DNA of 43,116 bases from Oligoflexia bacterium. GTDB taxonomy: Bacteria > Bdellovibrionota > UBA1018. Positions 36,030-42,905 of the stretch are shown here, in pieces; position 1 is the stretch's first letter, and each line of letters opens with the position of its first letter. The DNA is taken from positions 1-43,116 of the forward strand of contig CAIRTR010000048.1 of the NCBI GenBank assembly GCA_903881565.1, in the 5' to 3' direction. Below the pieces are notes generated by a model, which had not been told where the DNA came from, did not search any database, and saw only the letters and a program-made list of their open reading frames with translations. Made by a program: the position numbers and the translations under genes.

Positions 36030-36829
36030 CAACTCTCTCTTTTCTGAATGAGAATACCAGAAAACAGGAGAAAAAAGCCACTCACAAGTAGTCCATAGCA
36101 GATCGCGCCCACTCCGGCGCTTACTTCAATAGGAATGCCATAGGTGACCCGCGCCCCCAATGAAAAATGCTCAAGGTTCGGAAGCACCTTCGAAACCGCG
36201 CGCAAAAGCGCCCGATAAAATGCCGACTCTTCTTTGGCCGCTATAAGTCTGATCCCCGAGATGTTGTTTCCGATGAGGTAAAACCCGCTGGTCATGATCA
36301 CCGATAGCGAGGTGGTCGAAAAGGTCGAAAAGAAGATTGAAACCGAGGCAAGCACGATGCTCTGAATGAAGGCGAGTCCCAAGGCCCAGTAAAGCGCGGG
36401 ATTTGCGAGCGCCTGAGTCGAAGAGGTGGCGAAGTAGAGGATGACCAACAAGACGGCACTCAAGAGCAGCGCGTTCACCGCGAGGACCGCAACGAGCCCC
36501 AGGTATTTACCTAGTATAAAGGAGAGGCGCGAAATGGGTCGGGAGAGCGCGACAAAGATGGTGCGCTTTTCAAATTCACGCCCCAAAAGGCTAGAGCCTG
36601 TAAAGATCGCAATGGCCGTCGAGGACACCCCCACCGCGCTTAGGCCAAAATCCAAAAGCAGGCGATCTTGATGCATGAACATCAAGCGCATTCCCAGGAC
36701 GCTTAAGGCGAAAAGCAGGAAGGCACAAAGCACGATGTTGTAGAGAATCTTGTCGCGCACGATTTCGGAAAAAGTGACGCGGCCGACGGCTCGAATTACG
36801 GTGAGAAAAGAAGGAAAGGAGGTTCTCAT
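36029..36829 (-). CDS. ABC-2 type transporter permease
   Basis: A 266-residue protein with about six TM segments in the ABC-2 pattern (VGRVTFSEIVRDKILYNIV, then ALSVLGMRLMF; SLLGREFEKRTIFVALSRPI before TM3). It pairs with the ATPase encoded just upstream (4-bp overlap). Related permeases lie next to gliding or copper/nitrous-oxide systems, but here the neighbours are pilus genes. The substrate is unknown. Confidence 0.88.
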   Translation of the reverse strand: MRTSFPSFLTVIRAVGRVTFSEIVRDKILYNIVLCAFLLFALSVLGMRLMFMHQDRLLLDFGLSAVGVSSTAIAIFTGSSLLGREFEKRTIFVALSRPISRLSFILGKYLGLVAVLAVNALLLSAVLLVILYFATSSTQALANPALYWALGLAFIQSIVLASVSIFFSTFSTTSLSVIMTSGFYLIGNNISGIRLIAAKEESAFYRALLRAVSKVLPNLEHFSLGARVTYGIPIEVSAGVGAICYGLLVSGFFLLFSGILIQKRES

Positions 36830-37692
36830 TTAAACATATCCTCCAAAGACCCACGCTCGGGTGTCACCGAGATAACTTGCCCCCCTTTTTCGAGCACTCG
36901 AGGTAGCAACTGATCGAGTGCCGCTTGCCCCGCGACCGTTGTATGAACAAGCCCCTCTTTTGGGGACTGGTAACAAAGTTCGATGCGGCCACTGCCGCCG
37001 GCCAAAAAGTCATTCAAACGCCCTGATCGGACGATGTGACCCTTTTGAATCAACGCCACCTGATCACAAATCGCTTCAACATCCGGAATCACATGCGAAC
37101 TGAAAAACACGGTATGGCCCTCGCGTGCAAGTTTCGCAATGAGCTCACGCACCTCTTTTCGCCCGACCGGATCAAGGCCACTCATGGGTTCATCTAAAAC
37201 CAAGAATTCTGGCTCATGCAAAATTGCCTGGGCGATCCCAATTCGTTGAAGCATCCCTTTGGAGTACTTGCGGAGTTCACGCCCCCCCGCCTCATTAAGC
37301 CCGACCAAATCCAGGACCACGGGAATTCTATCCCGAAGCCTTTGCGAATCCATCCCCGAAAGCGCCCCAAAATACTTCAGAATCCCCTCACCCGTCAGGT
37401 GCTCGTAAAAGTACGGGCGCTCGGGCAGATAACCCAAGCGGCTTTTGGCTTCGCGACTCATCGCTGGATAGCCTGCAACTTTTAAGCTGCCCGAAGTCGG
37501 AGCTCGGTGGCCGACGATGAGTTGAATCAAGGTCGTTTTCCCTGCGCCGTTTGGGCCTAAGAAACCAAATACGCTCCCGCGAGGCACTGTGAGACTCACG
37601 CCATGTAGCACCTCTGCGCGTTTGAGCCAAAAACCGGTGCGAAAGGATTGGGTGACGTTGGTGACCTCGAGAATGGGGGCGGAAAGGGACAT
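36826..37692 (-). CDS. ABC transporter ATP-binding protein
   Basis: A 288-residue ATPase: Walker A GPNGAGKTTLI, signature LRKYSKGMLQRIGIAQAI, Walker B EFLVLDEPMSGLDP, and H-loop FFSSHV. It belongs to the CcmA/NosF-like group that works with ABC-2 permeases. ATG 37692 is preceded by AGAGG; upstream in-frame starts at 37704 (ATG) and 37713 (TTG) are less favoured. It is the first gene of the long minus-strand run. Export of a substrate, or help in pilus function, are both possible. Confidence 0.93.
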   Translation of the reverse strand: MSLSAPILEVTNVTQSFRTGFWLKRAEVLHGVSLTVPRGSVFGFLGPNGAGKTTLIQLIVGHRAPTSGSLKVAGYPAMSREAKSRLGYLPERPYFYEHLTGEGILKYFGALSGMDSQRLRDRIPVVLDLVGLNEAGGRELRKYSKGMLQRIGIAQAILHEPEFLVLDEPMSGLDPVGRKEVRELIAKLAREGHTVFFSSHVIPDVEAICDQVALIQKGHIVRSGRLNDFLAGGSGRIELCYQSPKEGLVHTTVAGQAALDQLLPRVLEKGGQVISVTPERGSLEDMFK

Positions 37693-37783
37693 AAAACCTC
37701 TCATGATAACCAAGCATTAACCCAAATCAAGGAAAGGTCTAGAGGGAAATGATGACAGGAGCCGCCAAACTATTTCAGATTGA

Positions 37784-37829
37784 AATTTACAATTTACATA
37801 TTGTGTATTGTAAATTCTGGCGATAAAAT
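37784..37829 (+). promoter_or_regulatory. Promoter and 10-bp-arm operator of the HTH/nucleotidyltransferase pair
   Basis: -35 TTGTGT at 37801-37806, 17-nt spacer, -10 TAAAAT at 37824-37829. An inverted repeat, AATTTACAAT at 37784-37793 and ATTGTAAATT at 37807-37816, surrounds the -35 and enters the spacer, so a bound repressor would block the promoter. The -10 ends 8 nt before ATG 37838, which suggests a leaderless mRNA. Confidence 0.65.
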
Positions 37830-37837
37830 AGAGCAGT

Positions 37838-38377
37838 ATGGCTGACGCACGCAACACCCTTCGTCCACAAGACATCCTCATCGCACTAAAACTATCGATT
37901 CTCGAGCATTTAGACCACTGGACCCAAGCCCAAATGGCCCAAAGCCTGGGAATCAGCCCAGCTGAAGTTGCGTTTGCATTGCGGAGACTAAAGAAACATC
38001 ACCTGGTCAATCCCAACGAGCAGAAGATTCTGCCTGGGGCTATGTGCGAATTCTTAGTTCACGGCATAAAATATGTTTTTCCCGCGGAGATCGGTCGCAC
38101 GACCCGAGGAATGCCGACTGGATCTTCGCACGAGGTATTCAAACGCAAACTTCGTGTGCCTCCGGAATACGCACTCGTTTGGCCGACCGCGGACGGGAGC
38201 GTACGAGGCCAGTCCTTAGAGCCCCTGTACGAAACTGTCCCACTTGCGGCAAAACAGGACACGAAACTTTACGAATTGCTAAGCATCTTGGACGCCCTTC
38301 GCGTGGGTGGCGCTCGAGAGACTGCGATCGCGGCGCGGGAACTAGAGAGTCGGCTTTTAAGGAAGGAGGCGGCATGA
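37838..38377 (+). CDS. Winged-helix regulator, probable antitoxin of a nucleotidyltransferase pair
   Basis: A 179-residue protein. The N-terminal region (LKLSILEHLDHWTQAQMAQS, then LGISPAEVAFALRRLKKHHL) is a winged helix of MarR/AbiEi-like style. The middle and C-terminal parts have no clear family; a tail rich in Ala, Glu and Arg ends it. It overlaps the nucleotidyltransferase gene by 4 bp (ATGA). Together with the palindromic operator this is the layout of an autoregulated antitoxin-toxin operon. No Shine-Dalgarno sequence is seen. Confidence 0.65.
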   Translation: MADARNTLRPQDILIALKLSILEHLDHWTQAQMAQSLGISPAEVAFALRRLKKHHLVNPNEQKILPGAMCEFLVHGIKYVFPAEIGRTTRGMPTGSSHEVFKRKLRVPPEYALVWPTADGSVRGQSLEPLYETVPLAAKQDTKLYELLSILDALRVGGARETAIAARELESRLLRKEAA

Positions 38378-39075
38378 AGGCAGCACCGCTCCATCCCGAT
38401 ATCGAAATGATCCAGATCGTCGCAAATGCGCTAGGTCCACTCAAGGATCAAGTCGTTTTTGTGGGAGGCGCAACAACCACGTTGTACATCGATGATCCAG
38501 CGGCCCCGACCCCGGTGGCGACGCAAGATGTGGACTGCGTAGTCGAGCTCTCAAACCTGTTTTTGTTTACAGAGCTAGAAAAAAAACTGCGAAAACTTGG
38601 ATTCAAACAGCCTGTTGCTGAGCCCAATCCTCCTATTTGCCGATGGGGACTTGGCGAAATTGTTGTAGACATCATGCCCAGCGATCCGAAAATTCTCGGG
38701 TTTAGTAATCCTTGGTACCCCGAAGGAATTGCTCACAAAGAGGCCCGCGCCCTTCCCAATGGCTCCACTATTTTTATCTTTTCTCTCCCCTTCTTTGTAG
38801 GTACGAAGCTCGAAGCGGTCAAAAATCGAGCCGGAAACGACTTGAGATTTTCGCACGACTTAGAGGACATCGTGCTTGTCTTGTCGGGATCATCAAACGC
38901 GAGCAAGGATCTTTCGGCCGCTCCGCAGATACTGAAGAACTACCTCAAAAAAGAATTTGGCCGACTCCTCAAAGATCCCCTGTTTTCGGAGGCTGTCTCA
39001 GGAACCCTGGCTATTCGAAACGAAGACGCTAAGCGCGCCGACAATGTTATTGCGCTAATTCGACAACTCCCTTAA
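38374..39075 (+). CDS. Nucleotidyltransferase-fold protein, candidate type IV-like toxin
   Basis: A 233-residue protein with the nucleotidyltransferase signature VVFVGGATTTLYID (GG motif) followed by TQDVDCVVEL (D-x-D), then IVVDIMPSD, the likely third catalytic acid, and KLEAVKNRAGNDLRFSHDLEDI. This resembles AbiEii/DUF6036-type minimal nucleotidyltransferases, some of which are toxins that modify tRNA. AAGGAGG lies 5 nt before ATG 38374. Its stop (39073-39075) overlaps the end of a pseudogene on the other strand. The toxin role is inferred from context. Confidence 0.72.
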   Translation: MKAAPLHPDIEMIQIVANALGPLKDQVVFVGGATTTLYIDDPAAPTPVATQDVDCVVELSNLFLFTELEKKLRKLGFKQPVAEPNPPICRWGLGEIVVDIMPSDPKILGFSNPWYPEGIAHKEARALPNGSTIFIFSLPFFVGTKLEAVKNRAGNDLRFSHDLEDIVLVLSGSSNASKDLSAAPQILKNYLKKEFGRLLKDPLFSEAVSGTLAIRNEDAKRADNVIALIRQLP

Positions 39076-39151
39076 TAATCCAGCCCAAAAACCGCCACAG
39101 GCTAGGCCTTGGCGCGCGAGGTCTGCTTGGAGATAAATTGGCGATTCACGA
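39072..39151 (-). pseudogene. Decayed 3' fragment of a homologue of the right-edge gene
   Basis: On the minus strand the frame ending at TAA 39074-39072 reads VNRQFISKQTSRAKA, a stop, then PVAVFGLDY. The gene at 42906-43115 reads VNREYSKSKQFPARDPQGG and ends EHVAVFGLDY. The last 30 bases (39074-39103) match 42908-42937 at 27 positions. The internal stop, frameshift and a missing block of about 20 codons show that it is not functional. It lies exactly between the nucleotidyltransferase and ParE genes. The fragment's own family is unknown. Confidence 0.75.
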
Positions 39152-39448
39152 TCACTCATCACCTTTGCGAATTTTCTTGCGACCTTCAAACACTGCCACG
39201 ACCGTGATCGTTTTCTTTTTTGCATCGATTTCGTAAACGATCCGATAACTCCCCTCAATCAACTCGCGCAGATTCTCCTCTTGGTACTCTGGCACAATTC
39301 GGCCGGAGAGAGGAAACTGAGAACTTTGCTTTGCCCGATCAAGGAGAAGCTGAACAAATCGCCTTGCATTTTCAGGAGCGCTCTGGGCAATGAATTCACC
39401 AATCTCGATCAGATCATTCCAAGCGCGAGCCGACCAGATTAGTTTCAT
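39152..39448 (-). CDS. parE: ParE/RelE-family toxin
   Basis: A 98-residue protein: IWSARAWNDLIEIGEFIAQS, FPLSGRIVPEYQEENLRELI, YRIVYEIDAKKKTITVVAVF, EGRKKIRKG. This is the ParE/RelE fold of type II toxins. ParE members poison DNA gyrase and RelE members cut mRNA on the ribosome; LRELIEGSYRIVYEI looks more like ParE. Its start overlaps the antitoxin gene by 4 bp. The stop directly abuts the decayed gene fragment. Confidence 0.92.
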   Translation of the reverse strand: MKLIWSARAWNDLIEIGEFIAQSAPENARRFVQLLLDRAKQSSQFPLSGRIVPEYQEENLRELIEGSYRIVYEIDAKKKTITVVAVFEGRKKIRKGDE

Positions 39449-39747
39449 TTCACTTTTCCAAACCTCTTGTCCAACGCCTGCTCCAAAGCTTTCGTCCCCA
39501 TGACCCTGCCTGCTTTGGCATCAGCGCGGCCCTCATCGACAGCGGTCATGAAGTCTTCTCGTTCTCTTAGGCGATCAAACTCCTCAGGAGTAATCACCAC
39601 AGCAGACGGCTTGCCATTTTGGGTAATCACCACAGACCGTCCCGTTTCATGAAGGGCGTGAAGCACCTTAGACGCCTGCGTCTTAAATAGACTTAACGGA
39701 ATAATATCTTCCGTCACCTGAATATCTCTTCTCTTATACGCCTTCAT
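39445..39747 (-). CDS. Phd/YefM-family antitoxin
   Basis: A 100-residue protein. The N-terminal Phd/YefM DNA-binding domain is TEDIIPLSLFKTQASKVLHA, then RSVVITQNGKPSAVVITPEEFDRL. The C-terminal part (VMGTKALEQALDKRFGK) is the likely toxin-binding helix. It should bind and block the ParE-type toxin encoded downstream and repress their promoter. ATG 39747 has AGG about 10 nt upstream. An inverted repeat 45-75 nt upstream may be its operator or the abiE terminator. Confidence 0.9.
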   Translation of the reverse strand: MKAYKRRDIQVTEDIIPLSLFKTQASKVLHALHETGRSVVITQNGKPSAVVITPEEFDRLREREDFMTAVDEGRADAKAGRVMGTKALEQALDKRFGKVK

Positions 39748-39792
39748 ATACCGAACACCTCAGGTCTAAATATAGCTCTTTTTAAAGATCCT

Positions 39793-39820
39793 GTAAAGGG
39801 TCTGTTTGGTTACCCTCTAC
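39793..39820. promoter_or_regulatory. Inverted repeat between abiEii and the Phd-type antitoxin gene
   Basis: GTAAAGGGT at 39793-39801 and ACCCTCTAC at 39812-39820 pair at 8 of 9 positions around a 10-nt loop. It lies 10 bp after the abiEii stop and upstream of the antitoxin gene. It could be an operator for Phd or a weak terminator; no T-tract follows directly. Confidence 0.4.
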
Positions 39821-39829
39821 GACCTGCAC

Positions 39830-40669
39830 TTATATCTTCGACAGCTTCGCCAAAAAAAACTCACGGCTCCAAAGCGTTCTCAGTTCGGCCGATTTTTCAG
39901 CCTTTAAAAAAGGCGATACATCCTTAAAGGCCTCCGACCACTGCAGAGACGCTATTTTCTCCGACATTTGCTGAACCAACCAAGTGCGATCGACTTGAAT
40001 AGACTGGCCACTCCAAGGACCGTATTGGGCAAGCGCATGCCCCAGCAGAACATAATTTGGTGAAATTCGTTGCGAAATATACCAACTAAAATCATACCAA
40101 TCCCGCCCTTTGACAAACGGGCGACACAGGAGGGCATGAAGCTTGCCAGCAAAGAGAGATCCGAGATCATAAGTTGAAATTGAAAAGTCCGTTGGGAAGT
40201 CGAGAAACTTAACCTCCTGTGCTGCTCCGGCAGGTGGATTGGCATCCACTTCAATTTTGATATTGATCTTCTTTTTTAAGTCGCTCAAATGCCGGAGCGC
40301 AAGCAATCGCTTAATGCTCGAGTCTTTCAAGAACTGAGCTTTCACGTTGCGTTCAGGCTTTTCATTGCCGCCGACTTCAATTTCGTAACCATATACACGC
40401 ATAGCGTGTGCGACCGCTTCTAGATAAGACGTCAACATAAAGTCGGCATCAGGTGACACGAGTGTAAAATCTAAATCCTCAGAGAAGCGATCCAGGCCAT
40501 GCACGATTCGAAGACAGGTCCCACCTTGAAAAACTGCCTTTTCGAAAAATCCACACTTCGCTAGTGCGTAGAGGGCCACCTCTTGGGTGATCTCTTTTAT
40601 GGCGTTTTCCTCTTCTTGAGCATTTTGGGCGTGATAGGATTCTAACTTCTTTTGAATAAGATCCTTCAT
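39830..40669 (-). CDS. abiEii: AbiEii nucleotidyltransferase toxin
   Basis: A 279-residue protein with the AbiEii signature: FQGGTCLRIVHGLDRFSEDL, DF (GG-x-x-R and D-x-D motifs) and the downstream DLGSLFAGKLHALLCRP, then KGRDWYDFSWYI. Family members are type IV toxins that bind GTP or transfer nucleotides and give abortive infection against phages. It starts 10 bp after abiEi. All key motifs are present, so it looks functional. Confidence 0.93.
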   Translation of the reverse strand: MKDLIQKKLESYHAQNAQEEENAIKEITQEVALYALAKCGFFEKAVFQGGTCLRIVHGLDRFSEDLDFTLVSPDADFMLTSYLEAVAHAMRVYGYEIEVGGNEKPERNVKAQFLKDSSIKRLLALRHLSDLKKKINIKIEVDANPPAGAAQEVKFLDFPTDFSISTYDLGSLFAGKLHALLCRPFVKGRDWYDFSWYISQRISPNYVLLGHALAQYGPWSGQSIQVDRTWLVQQMSEKIASLQWSEAFKDVSPFLKAEKSAELRTLWSREFFLAKLSKI

Positions 40670-40679
40670 TTCAACCCTT

Positions 40680-41327
40680 TCATGTCAGTCCCCGCATCAA
40701 TACAACCCGTAAGCGCTCACAACTCTTTTTGCGATAAGCATTCGCCAGGGTTTCGAGTTCGAGATAACTAAATTCTTTCGCAAACCGCTGAAGTTCAGGC
40801 AGATCAATTCGGAGGTCGCTTTGGATTTCTTCAAGGTTCGCATAGACTCGCCTCTTCGCATAAGTGAGATCAAACAGCGCCTTGATCGGGTTTGACATCA
40901 AAAATGATCCACCCTTTGCCCTTATGCTTTCAATGCCTAATCGAAACGCGGCCTCGGGTACTGGGCGGTAAGTAAACTCTCCAAGCGGTGTCGTGTAGAT
41001 CTTGTTTTTCATTTGGGGACAGGTAGAGGTCACTGCATAGACCCCTTCAGGAATCAGTCCATGAAACGACAAAGCCGATTCAAATGAAACCGCGCTGGGA
41101 GAATACAATCGAGCAGCCACAGCATGAAGAGAGAGCGGTCCCTTGCGCATCTTCTCAGAAAAAACGTAGAGTCCACGCCGCACCTTCAACAAGCTCCCTT
41201 GCTTCAACAATCTACTGAGCGCACTGTAAATTGCGCTGGGGCTTAGGCCGCGAAGGACCAGATGCAGGTCGGCATCGTCAAAAACTTCGGCCGGAATTTT
41301 CTCTCGCAATATGGCTAGGTGGCTCAT
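40680..41327 (-). CDS. abiEi: AbiEi antitoxin / transcriptional repressor
   Basis: A 215-residue protein. The N-terminal winged helix (LSPSAIYSALSRLLKQGSLL, KVRRGLYVF) is the AbiEi pattern, followed by the antitoxin domain (AVSFESALSFHGLIPEGVYA, YRPVPEAAFRLGIESI, MSNPIKALFDLTYAKR). AbiEi proteins both neutralise AbiEii and repress the operon by binding inverted repeats. Here the first two bases of the ATG lie at the end of a 21-bp perfect inverted repeat. There is no visible Shine-Dalgarno sequence. Confidence 0.92.
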   Translation of the reverse strand: MSHLAILREKIPAEVFDDADLHLVLRGLSPSAIYSALSRLLKQGSLLKVRRGLYVFSEKMRKGPLSLHAVAARLYSPSAVSFESALSFHGLIPEGVYAVTSTCPQMKNKIYTTPLGEFTYRPVPEAAFRLGIESIRAKGGSFLMSNPIKALFDLTYAKRRVYANLEEIQSDLRIDLPELQRFAKEFSYLELETLANAYRKKSCERLRVVLMRGLT

Positions 41328-41374
41328 AGTTAATCCAGAAACAGTCGTTTTTAGACTGTTTCTGGATTAACTAT
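41326..41374. promoter_or_regulatory. Perfect inverted repeat with 21-bp arms at the abiEi start
   Basis: Arms 41326-41346 and 41354-41374 are perfectly complementary around the 7-base loop GTTTTTA. The inner arm sequence reads AACAGTC...GACTGTT and the outer ends read ATAGTTAATCC...GGATTAACTAT. The outer end includes the AT of the abiEi ATG. In characterised abiE systems AbiEi represses by binding inverted repeats of about 23 bp; this one may also form an mRNA hairpin that hides the start codon. Confidence 0.85.
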
Positions 41375-41434
41375 AACATAAAAATAGCCGGAAACTATTA
41401 AAATTAGACTATTTATGGCAACAACACCGCGTTA

Positions 41435-41463
41435 TTGCATATGAAACAAATACATACTATTCT
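41435..41463 (+). promoter_or_regulatory. Promoter of the Xre/RES pair
   Basis: -35 TTGCAT at 41435-41440, 17-nt spacer, -10 TATTCT at 41458-41463, then AGAGAGG and ATG 41487. It is divergent from abiEi. The arrangement is close to consensus. Confidence 0.6.
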
Positions 41464-41486
41464 TTCAAGTGAAAGAGAGGCTGTTT

Positions 41487-41873
41487 ATGGCACCCGCAAA
41501 AACGGTAACCAGCCCGGACCAGATTAAGAAAGAAGCGGTACTCACAAAAGCAGTGCTTCGTTCAGCCGATCTATTAGGCGTTTCAAGAAAGGAGCTTTCT
41601 CAAATCGTTGGCATCAGCGAGGCCACCCTCTCTCGAATCTACCAAGGCCGATCGGTGATCTCACTTGAAACCAAAGAAGGCGAGGCAGCCTCACAGCTGG
41701 TTCGTATCTACCGCAGCCTCGATACGTTGTTTGGAGGGAAGTCTGAGCTTTGCTCTCGATGGCTAAAGTCTTCAAATGATCATTTGGGCGGAATCCCACT
41801 CAATCTCACTAAAAACATTCAAGGGCTCATTCATGTCGCTGGATATTTGGACGCAATGCGCGCCAAAGTTTAA
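41487..41873 (+). CDS. Xre/MbcA/ParS-type antitoxin (DUF2384)
   Basis: A 128-residue protein. The N-terminal Xre-like helix-turn-helix is LLGVSRKELSQIVGISEATL, SRIYQG. The C-terminal DUF2384 toxin-binding domain is RWLKSSNDHLGGIPLNL, then HVAGYLDAMRAK. This is the antitoxin type that pairs with RES toxins. ATG 41487 has AGAGAGG six nt upstream, preferred over GTG 41469. Its 3' end overlaps the RES gene by 41 bp in another frame. Confidence 0.92.
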   Translation: MAPAKTVTSPDQIKKEAVLTKAVLRSADLLGVSRKELSQIVGISEATLSRIYQGRSVISLETKEGEAASQLVRIYRSLDTLFGGKSELCSRWLKSSNDHLGGIPLNLTKNIQGLIHVAGYLDAMRAKV

Positions 41874-42633
41874 ATTTACCGCATACCTTGGAAAACCTTG
41901 GCGAGTTGTTGAAGCGCAACACATCGTTGCAACGCGAAAGCTCGTCGATAGTGACGAGGAGCAGGCGATCCTCGAAGAGTTGATCGATAAAGCAAAACCT
42001 CCTCTGCCCTACCCGCGACCTCACGACGAAGAGTGCAAGCGCTACCACTATCTTCTTTGGACTCCTTTTCGATACCCCCCCCTAAAGCACGGATCGCGCC
42101 TTGGAAGTTCTGACCGGCGTGGACTTTGGTATGGATCAGAGAAAATTGAAACGGCTTTTGCCGAGAAGGCATACTACGCCTTTCTATTCCGTTCAGGTTC
42201 ACACGCTGATTTTGGCGTCTTCGAAACATCGATCACCGTATTTGCAGCCCAAGTCAAAACAAAGTCTTGCGCTGATTTAACTCGGGCTCCTTTCAATAAA
42301 TTTGAAAAAGACCTCGTGACGCCCAACTCATATACCGCCTCTCAGAGGATCGGCTCAGAACTTCGTGATCGCGGCGCAGAAGTGATTCGATTCAAATCAG
42401 CAAGATGTGCGGAGCACGGATTCAATATCGCGGTCACTAAAATCTCGGCATTTCAAGCTCGCAAACCGGTTGAAGACGGCTCATGGTTTTGCATAAGCAG
42501 CGCCGATACCGTGGAATTCAAACCCTTTGGTCTTCAGGCAATCCAAGTCCCGACCGAGCGCACCGTCTTTAGGTGCACAGATTTTGAACTAGGCGGAAAA
42601 ATTGATTTTCCCCGCTTGGCGCGCCCCCTTTAG
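41833..42633 (+). CDS. RES-domain toxin (NAD+-degrading)
   Basis: A 266-residue protein. The RES core is present with FRYPPLKHGSRLGSSDRRGL, WYGSEKIETAFAEKAYYAFL and a later catalytic-type Ser region (TPNSYTASQRIGSEL). Known RES toxins (MbcT, Res) deplete NAD+. The start ATG 41833 has AAGGG 7 nt upstream. The domain is preceded by about 60 extra residues, which is within the range of longer RES proteins. It ends just upstream of an unusual repeat region. Confidence 0.88.
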   Translation: MSLDIWTQCAPKFKFTAYLGKPWRVVEAQHIVATRKLVDSDEEQAILEELIDKAKPPLPYPRPHDEECKRYHYLLWTPFRYPPLKHGSRLGSSDRRGLWYGSEKIETAFAEKAYYAFLFRSGSHADFGVFETSITVFAAQVKTKSCADLTRAPFNKFEKDLVTPNSYTASQRIGSELRDRGAEVIRFKSARCAEHGFNIAVTKISAFQARKPVEDGSWFCISSADTVEFKPFGLQAIQVPTERTVFRCTDFELGGKIDFPRLARPL

Positions 42634-42701
42634 AATTAAGGGTTTTCTTCGAGTCGAGCGCTTCCATTTGCGCAGTTTTCCATAAAGACTCGCGCCATAA
42701 T

Positions 42702-42797
42702 CACGCTATTCGTTGGAATACCGTGATAATCAACACGTTATTCGTGCGAAAAACGTGAGAAGCGACACATTATTCGTCCCAGTTTCGTGATTGGTTG
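42702..42797 (+). repeat. Three contiguous 32-bp direct repeats
   Basis: Units at 42702-42733, 42734-42765 and 42766-42797 have no spacing between them. Each begins CAC, then TATTCGT at unit positions 6-12, A at 16, and CGTGA at 21-25; 16 of 32 positions are identical in all three. CACG...CGTG at the unit ends makes each unit a 24-bp imperfect dyad with an 8-bp linker. The pattern looks like an iterated protein-binding site; no known family fits. Confidence 0.85.
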
Positions 42798-42829
42798 CAT
42801 AAAACCTAAAACTCCCACCCACACCACCT

Positions 42830-42875
42830 CCCACCCAACTCGAAACTTGTCATGACAAAATTCAAGTAGGGTGGG
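42830..42875. repeat. 46-bp imperfect palindrome
   Basis: Outer arms CCCACCC (42830-42836) and GGGTGGG (42869-42875) share a centre with an inner perfect palindrome TTGTCATGACAA (42847-42858). Over all 23 base pairs, 19 match. It lies 30 nt beyond the stop of the convergent right-edge gene. It could be a bidirectional terminator, but there is no T-tract, so a protein-binding or structured-RNA element is also possible. Confidence 0.8.
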
Positions 42876-42905
42876 AAGAAATCAGGGCACTTAACGAAGC
42901 GGCGT

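Noticed and set aside
38044-38373. In-frame extension upstream of the nucleotidyltransferase ATG
   Set aside because: It runs through the winged-helix gene in another frame; the ATG at 38374 has AAGGAGG and a 4-bp overlap.
39055-39258. A minus-strand frame of 67 codons across the island boundary
   Set aside because: It overlaps ParE and nucleotidyltransferase coding ends; the decayed-gene explanation fits the region better.
42702-42797. CRISPR-like array
   Set aside because: The 32-bp units abut without unique spacers and half of the positions vary, so this is not a CRISPR array; no cas genes are present.
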